Notes: a model not told the origin generated them from the letters alone. Numbered from the stretch's first letter, positions 1 to 9,344 are shown. The stretch is DNA of 64,000 nucleotides from Nocardia higoensis (GCF_015477835.1 NZ_JADLQN010000001.1:1302001-1366000); one strand, 5' to 3'. Made by a program: numbers and translations.

Positions 1-1074
1 GTCGGCGCATTCCATCGGGTCGCGCTCGAGCAGATCGAGCACCATCGCCCAGTTGTCCAGGACGTCACGGGCGCGCGGGTCGTCGTTGCCTTCCCGGTCC
101 ATGAACTTGGCGACCTTCTCGTGGTAGAGGCGCTGCAGGGCCAGGCCGGTGAGTTCGCGCCCGTCGGCCATCGCGACGGCCACCCGCAGCGTCGGATCGT
201 GGCTGATCTGGTGCACGGCGGTGACCGGGCGGGCCAGCTGCAGATCCGACAGGTCCTCGCCCGCCTCGATCAGGTCCAGGACGAGCGCGGTGGTGCCGAC
301 CTTGAGGTAGGTCGACATCTCGGCCAGGTTCGCGTCGCCGATGATGACGTGCAGCCTGCGGTACTTGTCCGCGTCGGCGTGCGGCTCGTCGCGGGTGTTG
401 ATGATGCCGCGCTTGAGGGTGGTCTCCAGGCCGACCTCGACCTCGATGTAGTCCGAACGCTGGGACAGCTGGAAGCCGGACTGGTCGCCGGACTGGCCGA
501 TGCCGACCCGGCCGGATCCACATACCACCTGGCGGGAGACGAAGAACGGGGTCAGACCGACGATGATCTGGTTGAACGGCGTGTCCCGGTTCATCAGGTA
601 GTTCTCGTGGGTGCCGTAGGAGGCGCCCTTGCCGTCGACGTTGTTCTTGTACAGCTGTAGCCGCGGCGCCCCCGGCACGCTGGAGGCATGCCTGGCGGCG
701 GCCTCCATGACCCGCTCGCCCGCCTTGTCCCAGATCACCGCGTCGAGCGGGTCGACGACCTCGGGCGCGGAGTATTCCGGATGCGCGTGGTCGACATAGA
801 GCCTGGCACCGTTGGTGAGGATCATGTTCGCCGCACCCACCTCGTCGGCGTCGATGACCGGGGCCGGGCCGTTCATCCGGCTCAGGTCGAACCCGCGCGC
901 GTCGCGCAACGGCGACTCCACCTCGTAGTCCCATCGGGTCCGCCGGGCGCGCGGCACGCCCTCTGCCGCCGCGTACGCCAGGACCGCCTGCGTGGAGGTG
1001 AGGATCGGGTTGGCCGACGGCTCGGTGGGCGTCGAGATGCCGTATTCGACCTCTATTCCGATGATGCGCTGCAT
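1..1074 (-). CDS. dop: Pup deamidase/depupylase Dop (C-terminus beyond window)
   Basis: Dop converts the C-terminal Gln of Pup to Glu and removes Pup from proteins, feeding the actinobacterial proteasome. The 358 visible residues match the mycobacterial Dop N-terminus almost without gaps. They start [14 protein letters not shown], with the Mg/ATP-ligating glutamates E8 and E10, the Dop-specific loop around residues 40-80, and the catalytic aspartate near D95 in a YVDHAHPE context. The reading frame is still open at position 1, so about 140 C-terminal residues lie outside the window; pup and the prcBA proteasome genes would be expected there. A TAGGCT hexamer at 1081-1086 (minus strand) ends 6 nt before the ATG and suggests a leaderless transcript. 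In M. tuberculosis dop is close to mpa; here several accessory genes separate the two. Confidence 0.95.
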   Translation of the reverse strand, partial: MQRIIGIEVEYGISTPTEPSANPILTSTQAVLAYAAAEGVPRARRTRWDYEVESPLRDARGFDLSRMNGPAPVIDADEVGAANMILTNGARLYVDHAHPEYSAPEVVDPLDAVIWDKAGERVMEAAARHASSVPGAPRLQLYKNNVDGKGASYGTHENYLMNRDTPFNQIIVGLTPFFVSRQVVCGSGRVGIGQSGDQSGFQLSQRSDYIEVEVGLETTLKRGIINTRDEPHADADKYRRLHVIIGDANLAEMSTYLKVGTTALVLDLIEAGEDLSDLQLARPVTAVHQISHDPTLRVAVAMADGRELTGLALQRLYHEKVAKFMDREGNDDPRARDVLDNWAMVLDLLERDPMECAD

Positions 1075-1252
1075 GCCTCGAGCCTAGGCGACGCGCGCCG
1101 TCGCGGCGGCCGTACCCGTTCGCGCCCGTCCGATCCGGCTCTCGGGCGATGTCGTCGCGGGTGCGTTCGGGGTGGAGATCGTCCGCGATGGGTACCCCGG
1201 ATGGTTCTCGCGGGTGACGACAGCGCGGGCGCCCGCGCCGGATAGTGGCGAG

Positions 1253-2440
1253 GTGACCGAACAGATCGCCGATCCCGCGCGGAACCCGGCCCCCGGCGCG
1301 CCGGTCCCCGCGCCGGGCCGATTGGCCGCCCTCGATGTGCTGCGCGGTATCGCGATACTCGGCACGCTCGCGACGAATGTCTGGATCATGACCGATCCGG
1401 AGGGCATGATCGGCTACCTCGACCACGTGGGCTCCGCGAACGCCGGGTGGGCCGAGCGCGTCCTCCAGCAGCTCGCCCAGGGGAAGTTCCTGGGACTGCT
1501 CACGATCATGTTCGGCATCGGCCTGGCCATCCAGCAGGCCTCCGCCACCCGCGCCGGACGCCGATGGCCGGGCGGCTACCCGTGGCGCGCGGTGCTGCTC
1601 CTCCTCGACGGCCTGCTGAATTTCGTTCTCGTCGCCGAATTCGACGTGCTCATGGGCTACGCGGTCACCGGTCTGGTGGTGGCGTTCCTGCTCGCGACGA
1701 GCGAACGGGCGCGACGGCGATGGCTGATCGCCGCGACGGCAGTGCATCTGACGCTGCTGACACTGGTGGCCGCGGCTCTGGCTACCGCGCCCGCGGCCGA
1801 ATCCGCACCGCGAGATCCACTCGACCCGAACCCGTACGCGGACGGCTCCTTCTGGGATCTCGCGCTGTTCCGGCTCGAGAACGCGGGACTGTTCCGGATC
1901 GAGCCGGTGGTGATCTTCCCGATGTCGGTCGCCTTGTTCCTGACCGGCGCCCTGCTCTTCCGGCGCGGCGTTTTCGGCCCCGAAGGCGTGCGGCTGCGCC
2001 GACGGCTGATGATCGTCGGGGCGGTCGCCGCCGTCGTCGATCTGCTCGCCGGTGTGCTGGGCGGCGGCGACGCGCTGATCTTCACCCGCTACGGGACCGC
2101 TCCCCTGGTGTCCTTCGGCCTGCTCGCGCTCGTCGCCGGGTTCTACGCGCACGGGCGCCGGACCGGATTCGCCGGCCGCAGGCTCGGCGAGGTCGGCCGA
2201 ACCGCGCTGTCCTGCTACATCCTCCAGAATCTGGTGGCCTCGGCACTGTGCTACGGCTGGGGGCTGGGTCTGGCGGCGCGGGTCGGCGACGCGGGTCGCG
2301 TCCCGTTCACGGTCGGGGTGTACCTGCTGGTGTGCGCAGTCGTCGTGGCGGCCGCGCACCTGTGGTTGCGCCGATTCGACCGGGGCCCGGTGGAATGGCT
2401 GTGGCACACGAGTTATCGGCGGCTGGCCGGCGAGCGCTGA
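1253..2440 (+). CDS. DUF418 family multipass membrane protein
   Basis: This is an integral membrane protein of about 395 residues in the DUF418 (YeiB-like) family; no reaction is established for it. It shows the family opening RLAALDVLRGIAILGTL, about ten hydrophobic segments, and a C-terminal DUF418 region with GRTALSCYILQN. Start choice: an in-frame GTG at 1172 gives 27 extra residues with little similarity, whereas GTG 1253 lies 6 nt after a GATAGT hexamer (probable -10, leaderless) and gives a normal N-terminus. It is divergent from dop and is followed about 145 bp later by an AraC regulator on the same strand. A link with Pup metabolism is not indicated. Confidence 0.8.
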   Translation: MTEQIADPARNPAPGAPVPAPGRLAALDVLRGIAILGTLATNVWIMTDPEGMIGYLDHVGSANAGWAERVLQQLAQGKFLGLLTIMFGIGLAIQQASATRAGRRWPGGYPWRAVLLLLDGLLNFVLVAEFDVLMGYAVTGLVVAFLLATSERARRRWLIAATAVHLTLLTLVAAALATAPAAESAPRDPLDPNPYADGSFWDLALFRLENAGLFRIEPVVIFPMSVALFLTGALLFRRGVFGPEGVRLRRRLMIVGAVAAVVDLLAGVLGGGDALIFTRYGTAPLVSFGLLALVAGFYAHGRRTGFAGRRLGEVGRTALSCYILQNLVASALCYGWGLGLAARVGDAGRVPFTVGVYLLVCAVVVAAAHLWLRRFDRGPVEWLWHTSYRRLAGER

Positions 2441-2585
2441 CGACGATCGCAGGCCCCACCGATGTCGGTCGCCGCTCGGCGGGACCGACTCGCCGAAACG
2501 GCCACCGTGAGGGCGTGTCGCCGGATATTCTCGTGTGGCGAGCCCGAATCCGGACTCGCAGTTGCGCGGCATGCGGGAGCGTCGG

Positions 2586-3350
2586 ATGGAGAAGACCCTG
2601 GTCGTCGACGAAAAGCCCCGCTGGGCAACGGCGCTGCTACGCCCAGGCATCCTGGCCTTCGGCGGACCGATCGAGCCCTCGGCACTGCACGCCCACCACA
2701 CCGTCCAGATGCTGGTCGCCCGGACCCCCGTCACCGTCATGGACGCGGGCGGCGTGCGCCATCAGGGCACCCGGGTGATCGTGCCCGCCGACGCGCCGTA
2801 CCGGATCGAATCGGCGGCCGAGGGCGCGACGCTCTATCTCGACCCGGAGACCGCCGTGGGCGCGGCCGCGGCGGCCGACGCCCACCGCGGCGGCTGGGCG
2901 GACGACCGAAATCCGTTGCCCGCGGCCATGGCCGACTCCCCCATCGCCGAACAGGTCGCCGTCATCGTGCAGACCTTGCGTTCGACGCCGCTCACGGCCC
3001 CGCACCGGCACGCCGCCGTCACCGAGGCACTGCAGCTGCTGCCCTCCCTGGTCCTGGACCGCAGCATCCGTGGCGCGGATGTCGCCAAGCGGGTCGGCCT
3101 GTCCCCCGGCCGCCTGTCCCACCTGTTCACCGAACAGGTCGGAATCCCCTTGCGTCCCTATATCCTCTGGCTGCGACTGCGCATCGCCATCGGCCGCTTC
3201 CGCTCCGGCGACGATCTCGCCGCGGCGGCCGACGCCGCCGGCTTCGACGACAGCACCGATCTCACCCGTACATGCAGGCGCACCTTCGGTCTCACCCCGG
3301 ACGCCCTGCACCACGCCGCCCATTGGGATCTCGGCGACGAGGTGCGCTGA
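2586..3350 (+). CDS. AraC family transcriptional regulator
   Basis: This is a 254-residue DNA-binding protein. The N-terminal part is cupin-like (residues about 10-100, with the HAHHTVQMLVA effector-pocket motif). The C-terminal part carries the two helix-turn-helix units of the AraC family (about 165-250, with IRGADVAKRVGLSPGRLSHLF followed by a second helix set around AGFDDSTDLTRTCRRTFG). The ATG at 2586 was chosen because GGGAG at 2575-2579 sits 6 nt upstream; longer in-frame starts lack a site. It is co-oriented with the DUF418 gene. Its target is unknown, and the divergent or downstream neighbours give no clear candidate. Confidence 0.85.
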   Translation: MEKTLVVDEKPRWATALLRPGILAFGGPIEPSALHAHHTVQMLVARTPVTVMDAGGVRHQGTRVIVPADAPYRIESAAEGATLYLDPETAVGAAAAADAHRGGWADDRNPLPAAMADSPIAEQVAVIVQTLRSTPLTAPHRHAAVTEALQLLPSLVLDRSIRGADVAKRVGLSPGRLSHLFTEQVGIPLRPYILWLRLRIAIGRFRSGDDLAAAADAAGFDDSTDLTRTCRRTFGLTPDALHHAAHWDLGDEVR

Positions 3351-3405
3351 TCCCTCGCCGGTCAACGGTCGATTCCGGATCAGCACGCCCGACGAGGTGA
3401 TGCCA

Positions 3406-3439
3406 TCGCCGACCGGGGACGTGCTGCCGACGTCGGCGA
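3406..3439. terminator. Hairpin between convergent genes
   Basis: TCGCCGAC at 3406-3413 pairs perfectly with GTCGGCGA at 3432-3439 across an 18-nt loop. It lies between the AraC gene and the convergent nitroreductase-family gene. No U-tract is visible, as is usual at this GC content. The rest of 3351-3599 shows no gene. Confidence 0.35.
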
Positions 3440-3599
3440 GGGCCACAGCACCGTCGCCATCGGTTTCACCGTTGATCGCGGCCCGGTCGAGTCGGCCCGT
3501 GGCCCCGGTTACTGCCCACGCCGGGGAGCTGTGCGACGTCCCGCGGCTCGGACTCCTGTCGGCGTCGTGGCTGTACGGCGAGCCGATGGGCATCGGAAC

Positions 3600-3995
3600 T
3601 CAGCTGACGACCGGATCTTCCACTGCTCTGGCGCGCAGGTGATACCGCGCGCCGATGGTCTTGAGCGCCTGCCGCACACCGGGCGGAGCCCACGCCGCCG
3701 ACGCATCCTCGAGCACCTCGGGCTCGATCAGCCGCACGGTGTGGTTTCTCAGACGCAGCTCGAATTCTCCTGCGGCCATGACGTTCTTGAGCCAGTCGAC
3801 ATCGCGGCCGTAGGTGAGCGCGATACGGTGCACCGGCCCGTCGGCGAACGCGAGCACCGGCGTCTCGTAGGACCGGCCGGAGTGGCGGCCCTTGTGCAGG
3901 ACGACGGCCAGCGGTCGCACGCGGCTCGCCAGCGGACCGGCGACCCGATTGGTGACGCGGCGGTTGAATGTGGCCAGGGAATGTGGAAGTACCAT
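3600..3995 (-). CDS. Deazaflavin (F420)-dependent nitroreductase family protein
   Basis: This 131-residue protein belongs to the DDN/Rv3547-like split-barrel family that uses deazaflavin F420 in mycobacteria and relatives. The typical stretch is visible: VVLHKGRHSGRSYETPVLAF, then YGRDVDWLKNVMAAGEFEL and RLIEPEVL. These are the strands and GRxSGR loop that define the family and contact the cofactor phosphate. The ATG at 3995 is preceded by an AAGG-type site; longer upstream frames are not family-like. The substrate is unknown. It lies 10 bp downstream of the AIM24-family gene on the same strand, so the two are probably co-transcribed. Confidence 0.85.
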   Translation of the reverse strand: MVLPHSLATFNRRVTNRVAGPLASRVRPLAVVLHKGRHSGRSYETPVLAFADGPVHRIALTYGRDVDWLKNVMAAGEFELRLRNHTVRLIEPEVLEDASAAWAPPGVRQALKTIGARYHLRARAVEDPVVS

Positions 3996-4005
3996 GTCGC
4001 CCTTC

Positions 4006-4686
4006 TCAGCTCGAGGATGCCACCGAAGCGGCCCACGCGGCGAACGCGCTCGGATTGCGGGTCTGCAGCAATACCCGGCCGGGCCCGATGAAATCGAAGA
4101 CGAAACCCTCACCGGATTTCAGTGACTGGATCGACCGGCCCGACACCGCCCGGCGGATGGTGAAGTTCATCGTCAGGTCGTAGGCGACGACGTGCCCGGT
4201 GTCGATGGTGATCGGCTCCCCCGGCGGCAGGTCGATGACATCGATCGCACCGTACACGCCGACCACCGCCTCACCCTCGCCGTGGGCTCGCAGACCGAAG
4301 CCGCCCTCACCGCCGAACAGGTTCGCGAACCCGCCCCACTTCCCCTCCACGGTAACCCCGTGAGAGTTGGCGATCCAGCCGCCACGATTGATGTAATACG
4401 GCCGGTCCGGCGTGATCGTCAGGCTCAGCATGTCACCGGGCAGCGCGGGCGCGACATCGACCCAGCCACCCTGCGGCGGCGCGGTGAAGGTGGAGATGAA
4501 GAAGGACTCCCCGGCCAGCACCGACCGCTTCAACCCCGCCAGGATCCCGCCTTCGGCCTTTGCTTGCAACGTCACACCGGCCGAATGGGCGAGCATCGCA
4601 CCGCTCTCGACCCGCATCGGCTCCCCGCCCGCCAGATAGCAGCGAGCAACGGTCGAGGCGGGATTGTGGCGCAGTTGTACCTTCAT
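4006..4686 (-). CDS. AIM24 / TIGR00266 family protein
   Basis: This is a 226-residue member of the AIM24 (mitochondrial biogenesis) family, a beta-rich fold of tandem repeats rich in glycines, with no known enzymatic role. Family features include VESGAMLAHSAGV, the repeated GGILAGLKRSVLAGESFFI strand-loop unit, and ANLFGGEGGFGLRAHGEG. A TAGGGT hexamer ends 8 nt before the ATG at 4686, compatible with a leaderless start. It heads a two-gene unit with the F420-type nitroreductase homologue downstream. Confidence 0.85.
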   Translation of the reverse strand: MKVQLRHNPASTVARCYLAGGEPMRVESGAMLAHSAGVTLQAKAEGGILAGLKRSVLAGESFFISTFTAPPQGGWVDVAPALPGDMLSLTITPDRPYYINRGGWIANSHGVTVEGKWGGFANLFGGEGGFGLRAHGEGEAVVGVYGAIDVIDLPPGEPITIDTGHVVAYDLTMNFTIRRAVSGRSIQSLKSGEGFVFDFIGPGRVLLQTRNPSAFAAWAASVASSS

Positions 4687-4714
4687 GTTCCCGGACCCTA
4701 CCGCGAGGCCACGC

Positions 4715-5674
4715 TCAACGCTGTCCCCCGCGAACTCGGCGGGCCCCTTCGGCGAATTCGTCCAGAGCGCGCACGATCTCCTCGGCCGCCCAGATACGGT
4801 TGCGCGCTCGTGCCTTCGGAGCCCGCAGCACGCCGGCGTCGACCAACCGGTCGATCGCCCGCTGCGCCGCCACATCTGTCACGCCGAAGGTCTCTCGCAC
4901 GTAGGCGTTGCCGACGACCGGCTGCGCGGCGAGCCTGTCGATCAGCGGCCACACCACCGAGTCGCGGCGAGCGGTGACGGCGGCGCGGTAGCCGTCGCGG
5001 ATCTCGCACAGCCGCGCCACGAGCCGATCGCCGCTGTCCACGGCGAAGAAGGTGGCATCGACGAACTGTCGGACTATCGGCACCGGATCTCCGGCCCGGT
5101 ACCTGGTCAGCGCCTCGAAGTAGGCGGAGGTGTCGACGAGCAGCCCGGCCGACAGCGGCACCGTGACGTGGCGGATGAGCCCGCGGCGGTGCAGCATGGC
5201 GTGCACCAGGGCCCGGCCGGTCCGCCCGTTGCCGTCGGTGAACGGGTGGATCGTCTCGAACTGGGCGTGCGTGAGTGCGACGTGCACCAGACCCGGCACG
5301 TCGGTCCTGGCGACGAAATCGAAGAGGTCGGCCATCGCCGTGGGCACCCGAGTGTGATGCGGCGGCACGAATACCGCACCGTGCGGACCGAGCGCGGAAC
5401 CGCCGATCCACACCTGCTGGTCCCGCCATCGTCCCGCATTGCCCGGATCGGATTCGGACAGCAGGGCGTGGTGCATCGCCGGCACCGAGGACTCGTCGAT
5501 CTCACGGCTGAGCGCCAGTGCCGCTTCCATCGTGCGGACATTGGCGGTGACGATCCGCGCGTTGCGGTTGGTGTACTCGCCGAGTCCGGCCAGCGCGAGC
5601 TGACGGGCCCCCACGGTGAGATTCTCGATCTGCGAGGAGGCCGCGCTCTCGGTACGCAACAGCACCGCGCTCAT
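4715..5674 (-). CDS. Fic family protein (probable AMPylase, class II layout)
   Basis: This 319-residue protein carries the complete Fic active-site motif HPFTDGNGRTGR at residues 143-154 (catalytic His143), so it should transfer AMP or a related moiety to a protein. The N-terminus carries S-S-Q-I-E-N at residues 13-18. This fits the (S/T)xxxE(G/N) autoinhibitory helix in the class II position, meaning activity is probably restrained until relieved. The C-terminal 80 residues look like a winged helix (VTDVAAQRAIDRLVDAGVL), as in many class II Fic proteins. The frame is open upstream to the arsC-like stop at 5747, but no other start codon exists, so ATG 5674 is accepted. No antitoxin gene adjoins it. 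Confidence 0.9.
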   Translation of the reverse strand: MSAVLLRTESAASSQIENLTVGARQLALAGLGEYTNRNARIVTANVRTMEAALALSREIDESSVPAMHHALLSESDPGNAGRWRDQQVWIGGSALGPHGAVFVPPHHTRVPTAMADLFDFVARTDVPGLVHVALTHAQFETIHPFTDGNGRTGRALVHAMLHRRGLIRHVTVPLSAGLLVDTSAYFEALTRYRAGDPVPIVRQFVDATFFAVDSGDRLVARLCEIRDGYRAAVTARRDSVVWPLIDRLAAQPVVGNAYVRETFGVTDVAAQRAIDRLVDAGVLRAPKARARNRIWAAEEIVRALDEFAEGARRVRGGQR

Positions 5675-5746
5675 CGGGCCCGCTTCGGTACCCAGCGCGC
5701 GATGCGCGTCGAACGGCGATGACCCGAACGACGCGCGACGAACCGG

Positions 5747-6115
5747 TCAGCCGAGTTCGCGCAGCGCTTCCTCACTGCGGGCGACGATCGCGCGGCCGTC
5801 GCCGGTGAGCACGATGGGCCGCTGGATGAGCTTCGGATGCGAGGCCAGTGCCTCGATCCAGCGCTCGCGGTCGTCCGGGGTGCGCCCCCACTGCGCCAAA
5901 CCGAGGTCCTTGGCGGGCTGCTCGCCGGTGCGAGTGATGTCCCACGGCTCGAGGCCCAGACGATCCAGTACCGCGCGCAGTTCCTCGGCGGTGGGCGGCT
6001 CGTCCAAGTAGTTGCGAATGGTGTATCCCCCGGCCTGCGCGTCCAGGTGCGCGAGCGCTGCTCGGCTCTTGCTGCACCGGGGGTTGTGCCAGATCTCGGT
6101 CTGCCCTGCGGTCAT
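5747..6115 (-). CDS. ArsC-type (glutaredoxin-fold) arsenate reductase family protein
   Basis: This 122-residue thioredoxin-fold protein has the single N-terminal catalytic cysteine of the family (C14 in NPRCSKSRAAL) and the conserved R-P segment LIQRPIVLTGDGRAIVAR near residues 95-110. This family reduces arsenate with glutaredoxin/glutathione or acts as a Spx-like regulator. With no arsR, arsB or acr3 nearby, a real arsenic role is unproven. Its stop codon lies 72 bp before the Fic start. TAGGCT on the minus strand (6122-6127) ends 6 nt before the ATG, so the mRNA may be leaderless. Confidence 0.85.
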   Translation of the reverse strand: MTAGQTEIWHNPRCSKSRAALAHLDAQAGGYTIRNYLDEPPTAEELRAVLDRLGLEPWDITRTGEQPAKDLGLAQWGRTPDDRERWIEALASHPKLIQRPIVLTGDGRAIVARSEEALRELG

Positions 6116-6138
6116 CGCCCCAGCCTAGTACTGGGGCG
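6116..6138. promoter_or_regulatory. Palindrome abutting the arsC-like start
   Basis: CGCCCCAG (6116-6123) and CTGGGGCG (6131-6138) form a perfect 8-bp inverted repeat with a 7-bp spacer that contains the probable -10 (TAGGCT, minus strand). It could be an operator or a 5' hairpin for the arsC-like gene. The regulator is unknown. Confidence 0.4.
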
Positions 6139-6216
6139 CATCGGCTCAGGATCGCGCCACAGCCGAACAACGGGCTGCCCATGGCCGAGGAAGACCCGGC
6201 GCAAGAAGGGCGGGGC

Positions 6217-6786
6217 TCACACGGGAATCGGCGCCTTCGGAAACACGAACGAGAAAAGAACCGACCACAGCGGCGGTCTCCGCCCAGCGACGAGCAGCGC
6301 CATGCGTTCCAGCGAATGCTCGAGCGAGAGGGCTTCGACCCGCCTCACCGCGGCGGCACCCCGCTCGCTCAAACCCCGCACCATGACATCCACCTCACAA
6401 CGGACCAGTGTCCCGGCCGGAGCGGGGTCGAGCGTGTAGCTGACCAGCCGTTCGTAATCGACACCGACCCGCCGTTCGGCTCCGGGCCGCGCATCGCGGT
6501 ATCGACGAACCACCCGGCGTGGCTCGTCGACCAGAACCTGGCCGTACACAGTGGTACTCATCGACGAACTGGTCCTCATGGTGAACACATACAGACCACG
6601 CTCCTCGGCGAGCCGGATATGCACCTTGCCGCCGAGCGCCCACGTGCGTATCGAGTCCGGATCGGTGAGACAGCCCCGCACCCGATCCGGCGGGGCGGGC
6701 AGTGACACCTGCCCCGAGATGCGGTAGTGACCGTCGCCGAGAGATTCGCCGACCATCCTGGCCTTGTCCGCCGCAGGCCTCGTCAT
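6217..6786 (-). CDS. SRPBCC / CoxG-like (START-fold) protein
   Basis: This 189-residue protein has the helix-grip SRPBCC pattern. It runs ISGQVSLPAPPDRVRGCLTDPDSIRTWALGG at the start, then alternating strands, then a long C-terminal helix (RRVEALSLEHSLERMALLVAG). Such proteins bind hydrophobic ligands; CoxG homologues recruit CO dehydrogenase, but no cox genes are present here, so the role is open. The start at 6786 has a GGGAGG site 6 nt upstream. It follows mpa on the same strand, but a strong hairpin separates them. Confidence 0.75.
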   Translation of the reverse strand: MTRPAADKARMVGESLGDGHYRISGQVSLPAPPDRVRGCLTDPDSIRTWALGGKVHIRLAEERGLYVFTMRTSSSMSTTVYGQVLVDEPRRVVRRYRDARPGAERRVGVDYERLVSYTLDPAPAGTLVRCEVDVMVRGLSERGAAAVRRVEALSLEHSLERMALLVAGRRPPLWSVLFSFVFPKAPIPV

Positions 6787-6805
6787 CGACCACCTCCCAT
6801 GAAGC

Positions 6806-6848
6806 GACCACCGGCCGCGATCCCGATGCGGGATCGCGGCCGGTGGTC
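6806..6848 (-). terminator. Strong terminator hairpin downstream of mpa
   Basis: A perfect 19-bp inverted repeat, 6806-6824 with 6830-6848, closes a 5-nt loop (GATGC). It begins 10 bp after the mpa stop codon on the minus strand, in the place expected for its transcription terminator. It lies just upstream of the SRPBCC gene start. Confidence 0.85.
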
Positions 6849-6858
6849 CGCCTCGTCC

Positions 6859-8619
6859 TTACAGGTACTGGCCGGTGTTGGACTCGGTGTCGATCGCCCG
6901 GCTCGCACTGGCGTTCTTGCCGGTGACCAAGGTCCGGATGTAGACGATGCGCTCGCCCTTCTTGCCCGAGATCCGCGCCCAGTCATCGGGATTCGTGGTG
7001 TTGGGCAGGTCCTCGTTCTCGGAGAACTCGTCCACGATCGAATCGTAGAGATGCTGGATGCGCAGGCCCGGATTGCCGGTGTCGAGCACCGCCTTGATCG
7101 CGTACTTCTTGGCCCGGTCGACGATGTTCTGGATCATCGCGCCGGAGTTGAAGTCCTTGAAGTACAGGACTTCCTTGTCACCGTTGGCGTAGGTGACCTC
7201 CAGGAAGCGGTTGTCCTCGCTCTCGGCGTACATCCGGTCGACGACCCGCTCGATCATCGCTCGGACGCAGGCCGCCTTGTCCCCGTTGAACTCCTCCAGG
7301 TCGTCGGTGTGCAGCGGCAGATCCTTGGTGAGGTACTTGGAGAAGATGTCCTGCGCGGACTCCGCGTCCGGACGCTCGATCTTGATCTTCACATCGAGAC
7401 GGCCGGGACGCAGGATCGCGGGGTCGATCATGTCCTCGCGGTTGGACGCGCCGATCACGATGACGTTCTCGAGCCCCTCCACACCGTCGATCTCCGAGAG
7501 CAACTGCGGCACCACGGTGGTCTCCACGTCCGAGGAGACACCCGAGCCACGGGTACGGAAGATCGAGTCCATCTCGTCGAAGAACACGATCACCGGCGTG
7601 CCCTCGGACGCCTTCTCGCGAGCCCGCTGGAAGATGATCCGGATGTGGCGCTCGGTCTCGCCCACGAACTTGTTGAGCAGCTCGGGGCCCTTGATGTTCA
7701 GGAAGAACGACTTGGCTTCCTTGGCATCCTCACCGCGCGCTTCGGCGATCTTCTTGGCCAGCGAGTTGGCCACCGCCTTGGCGATGAGCGTCTTACCGCA
7801 GCCGGGCGGACCGTAGAGCAGCACGCCCTTGGGCGGGCGCAGCTCGTATTCGCGGAACAGGTCCTTGTGCAGGAACGGCAACTCGACCGCGTCGCGGATC
7901 TGCTCGATCTGCCTGCCGAGGCCGCCGATGTCGGTGTAGTCGACGTCGGGCACCTCTTCCAGCACGAGGTCCTCGACCTCTGCCTTGGGGATGCGCTCGA
8001 AGGCGAAGCCGGCCTTGGTGTCGACCAGCAGCGAGTCGCCCGGCCGCAACCTGCGGATGGGCGAATCGGGATCCTCCAGGTCGTCGACCTCGGCGACCTT
8101 GGCCAGCGGACCCGCCAGCCAGACCACCCGCTCCTCGTCGGCGTGGCCGACCACCAGGGCCCGGCGGCCGTCGTCGAGGATTTCGCGCAGGGTGCCGATC
8201 TCACCGACCGCGTCGTAGTCGGTGGCCTCCACGACCGTGAGGGCTTCGTTCAACCGGACGGTCTGACCGTAGGCCAGCAGGTCGGTGTCGATGTTGGGTG
8301 AACAGGTCAACCGCATCTTCCGACCGGAGGTGAACACGTCGACGGTCTGATCCTCGTGCACGCCGATCAGCACGCCGTACCCGCTCGGCGGCTGGCCCAG
8401 CCGATCGACCTCCTCCCGCAAGGCGACCAGCTGCTGACGTGCCTCTTTGAGGGTGTCCATCAACTTGGTGTTGCGAATGGTCAGCGAATCGATGCGGGCT
8501 TCCAGTTCCCGTGCCTGATCCGGCGAGTCGGCCAGTTGCCTTCGGAGCGCAGCCACCTCGGCGCGTACCGCCTCGAGCTCTCTCCAGGCCGCCGAATCCG
8601 AATTCTCGATGGGGCTCAT
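6859..8619 (-). CDS. mpa: Proteasome-associated ATPase Mpa/ARC
   Basis: Mpa is the hexameric AAA unfoldase that recognises pupylated proteins and feeds them to the 20S proteasome. The 586-residue protein shows the expected order. First is an N-terminal coiled coil that binds Pup (about 10-75). Next are OB-fold inter-domains (about 80-245). Last is an AAA module with Walker A GPPGCGKT (270-277), Walker [10 protein letters not shown] (DE at 348-349) and arginine fingers downstream. The C-terminus is GQYL, the penultimate-tyrosine tail that docks on the proteasome core. It is divergent from the LppK-like lipoprotein and ends in a strong hairpin. Confidence 0.97.
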   Translation of the reverse strand: MSPIENSDSAAWRELEAVRAEVAALRRQLADSPDQARELEARIDSLTIRNTKLMDTLKEARQQLVALREEVDRLGQPPSGYGVLIGVHEDQTVDVFTSGRKMRLTCSPNIDTDLLAYGQTVRLNEALTVVEATDYDAVGEIGTLREILDDGRRALVVGHADEERVVWLAGPLAKVAEVDDLEDPDSPIRRLRPGDSLLVDTKAGFAFERIPKAEVEDLVLEEVPDVDYTDIGGLGRQIEQIRDAVELPFLHKDLFREYELRPPKGVLLYGPPGCGKTLIAKAVANSLAKKIAEARGEDAKEAKSFFLNIKGPELLNKFVGETERHIRIIFQRAREKASEGTPVIVFFDEMDSIFRTRGSGVSSDVETTVVPQLLSEIDGVEGLENVIVIGASNREDMIDPAILRPGRLDVKIKIERPDAESAQDIFSKYLTKDLPLHTDDLEEFNGDKAACVRAMIERVVDRMYAESEDNRFLEVTYANGDKEVLYFKDFNSGAMIQNIVDRAKKYAIKAVLDTGNPGLRIQHLYDSIVDEFSENEDLPNTTNPDDWARISGKKGERIVYIRTLVTGKNASASRAIDTESNTGQYL

Positions 8620-8735
8620 GTGCTGCTCCTCCCAGTCCCGGTCTTACAACGCTACCGGGCGCGAACCGTTCTCGCCCTGCGACATTGTTTCTTCGTGATC
8701 ACATCTGCCTTGCGATCGGCGGCGGAACTACCATG

Positions 8736-8750
8736 TTAGCCTCCCCTAAC
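8736..8750. promoter_or_regulatory. Iron-box-like inverted repeat upstream of the lppK-like gene
   Basis: The sequence TTAGCCTCCCCTAAC places TTAG and CTAA at the spacing of an IdeR/DtxR box, but only about 11 of 19 consensus positions match. It lies between divergent mpa and the lipoprotein gene, 46 bp before the latter's ATG. It is a weak candidate for iron control. Confidence 0.2.
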
Positions 8751-8795
8751 CCGCCCGGGGAGACAATCCCCCGCACCGCCGAAAGGTTGCTGAAC

Positions 8796-9344
8796 ATGCA
8801 CCGTCCCACCCGATCGCTGCGCGCAGGCATCGTCACCGTCACCGCCACCGCCGTCGTCGCCCTGACCGTCGGACTCGTCGGCTGTTCGGACGACGAATCC
8901 AACAATACGGCCGCGACCGGCAGCGCGGTGGCGACCGGTGCGGCATCGGCCACCACCGGCGCGGGGGCAGGCACCGGCACGGACCAGGAGGGCCACTCAC
9001 ACGACGCCCCCGCCCCCGCGGAACTGCAGGCCACCCTCGACCAGTTCACCGACCCGGCGAAGCCCGCCGCCGAGAAGACCGGTCTCGTCGTCGACGGTGA
9101 CAAGCGCGCCGCCAATATCGAGGCCATGAACGCCGCTCTCGGCGGCTACGGCACGCTGAGCTTCACCGTCGGCGATGTCGTTCTCGAAGGCGAGACCGCG
9201 ACCGCGCAGGTCGTCATCACCTCGCCGCACGGCCCCGCGCCCGCGATGCCGCTGACCTGGCAACACGAGGACGACCGCTGGAAGCTGTCGGACGCGAGCG
9301 CCTGCACCCTGCTCGGCTTCGCCAAGGCACCCTGCCTCGCCTGA
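8796..9344 (+). CDS. LppK-like lipoprotein (MTB12 family)
   Basis: This is a 182-residue exported lipoprotein. The signal peptide ends in a lipobox, GLVGC, with the lipidated Cys at residue 30. A low-complexity Ala/Thr/Gly linker follows (about 35-65). The C-terminal domain (about 75-180, ELQATLDQFTDPAKPAAEKT onward) has the pattern of the mycobacterial MTB12/low-molecular-weight antigen family. The gene sits exactly where M. tuberculosis has lppK (Rv2116), between mpa and trmI. ATG 8796 was chosen because GAAAGG lies 9 nt upstream and the signal peptide begins there. Its function is unknown; the neighbouring proteasome genes are only conserved neighbours. Confidence 0.8.
   Translation: MHRPTRSLRAGIVTVTATAVVALTVGLVGCSDDESNNTAATGSAVATGAASATTGAGAGTGTDQEGHSHDAPAPAELQATLDQFTDPAKPAAEKTGLVVDGDKRAANIEAMNAALGGYGTLSFTVGDVVLEGETATAQVVITSPHGPAPAMPLTWQHEDDRWKLSDASACTLLGFAKAPCLA

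Noticed and set aside
5747..6115. An arsenic-resistance operon
   Set aside because: Only the ArsC-fold protein is present; no arsR, arsenite pump or methyltransferase is adjacent.
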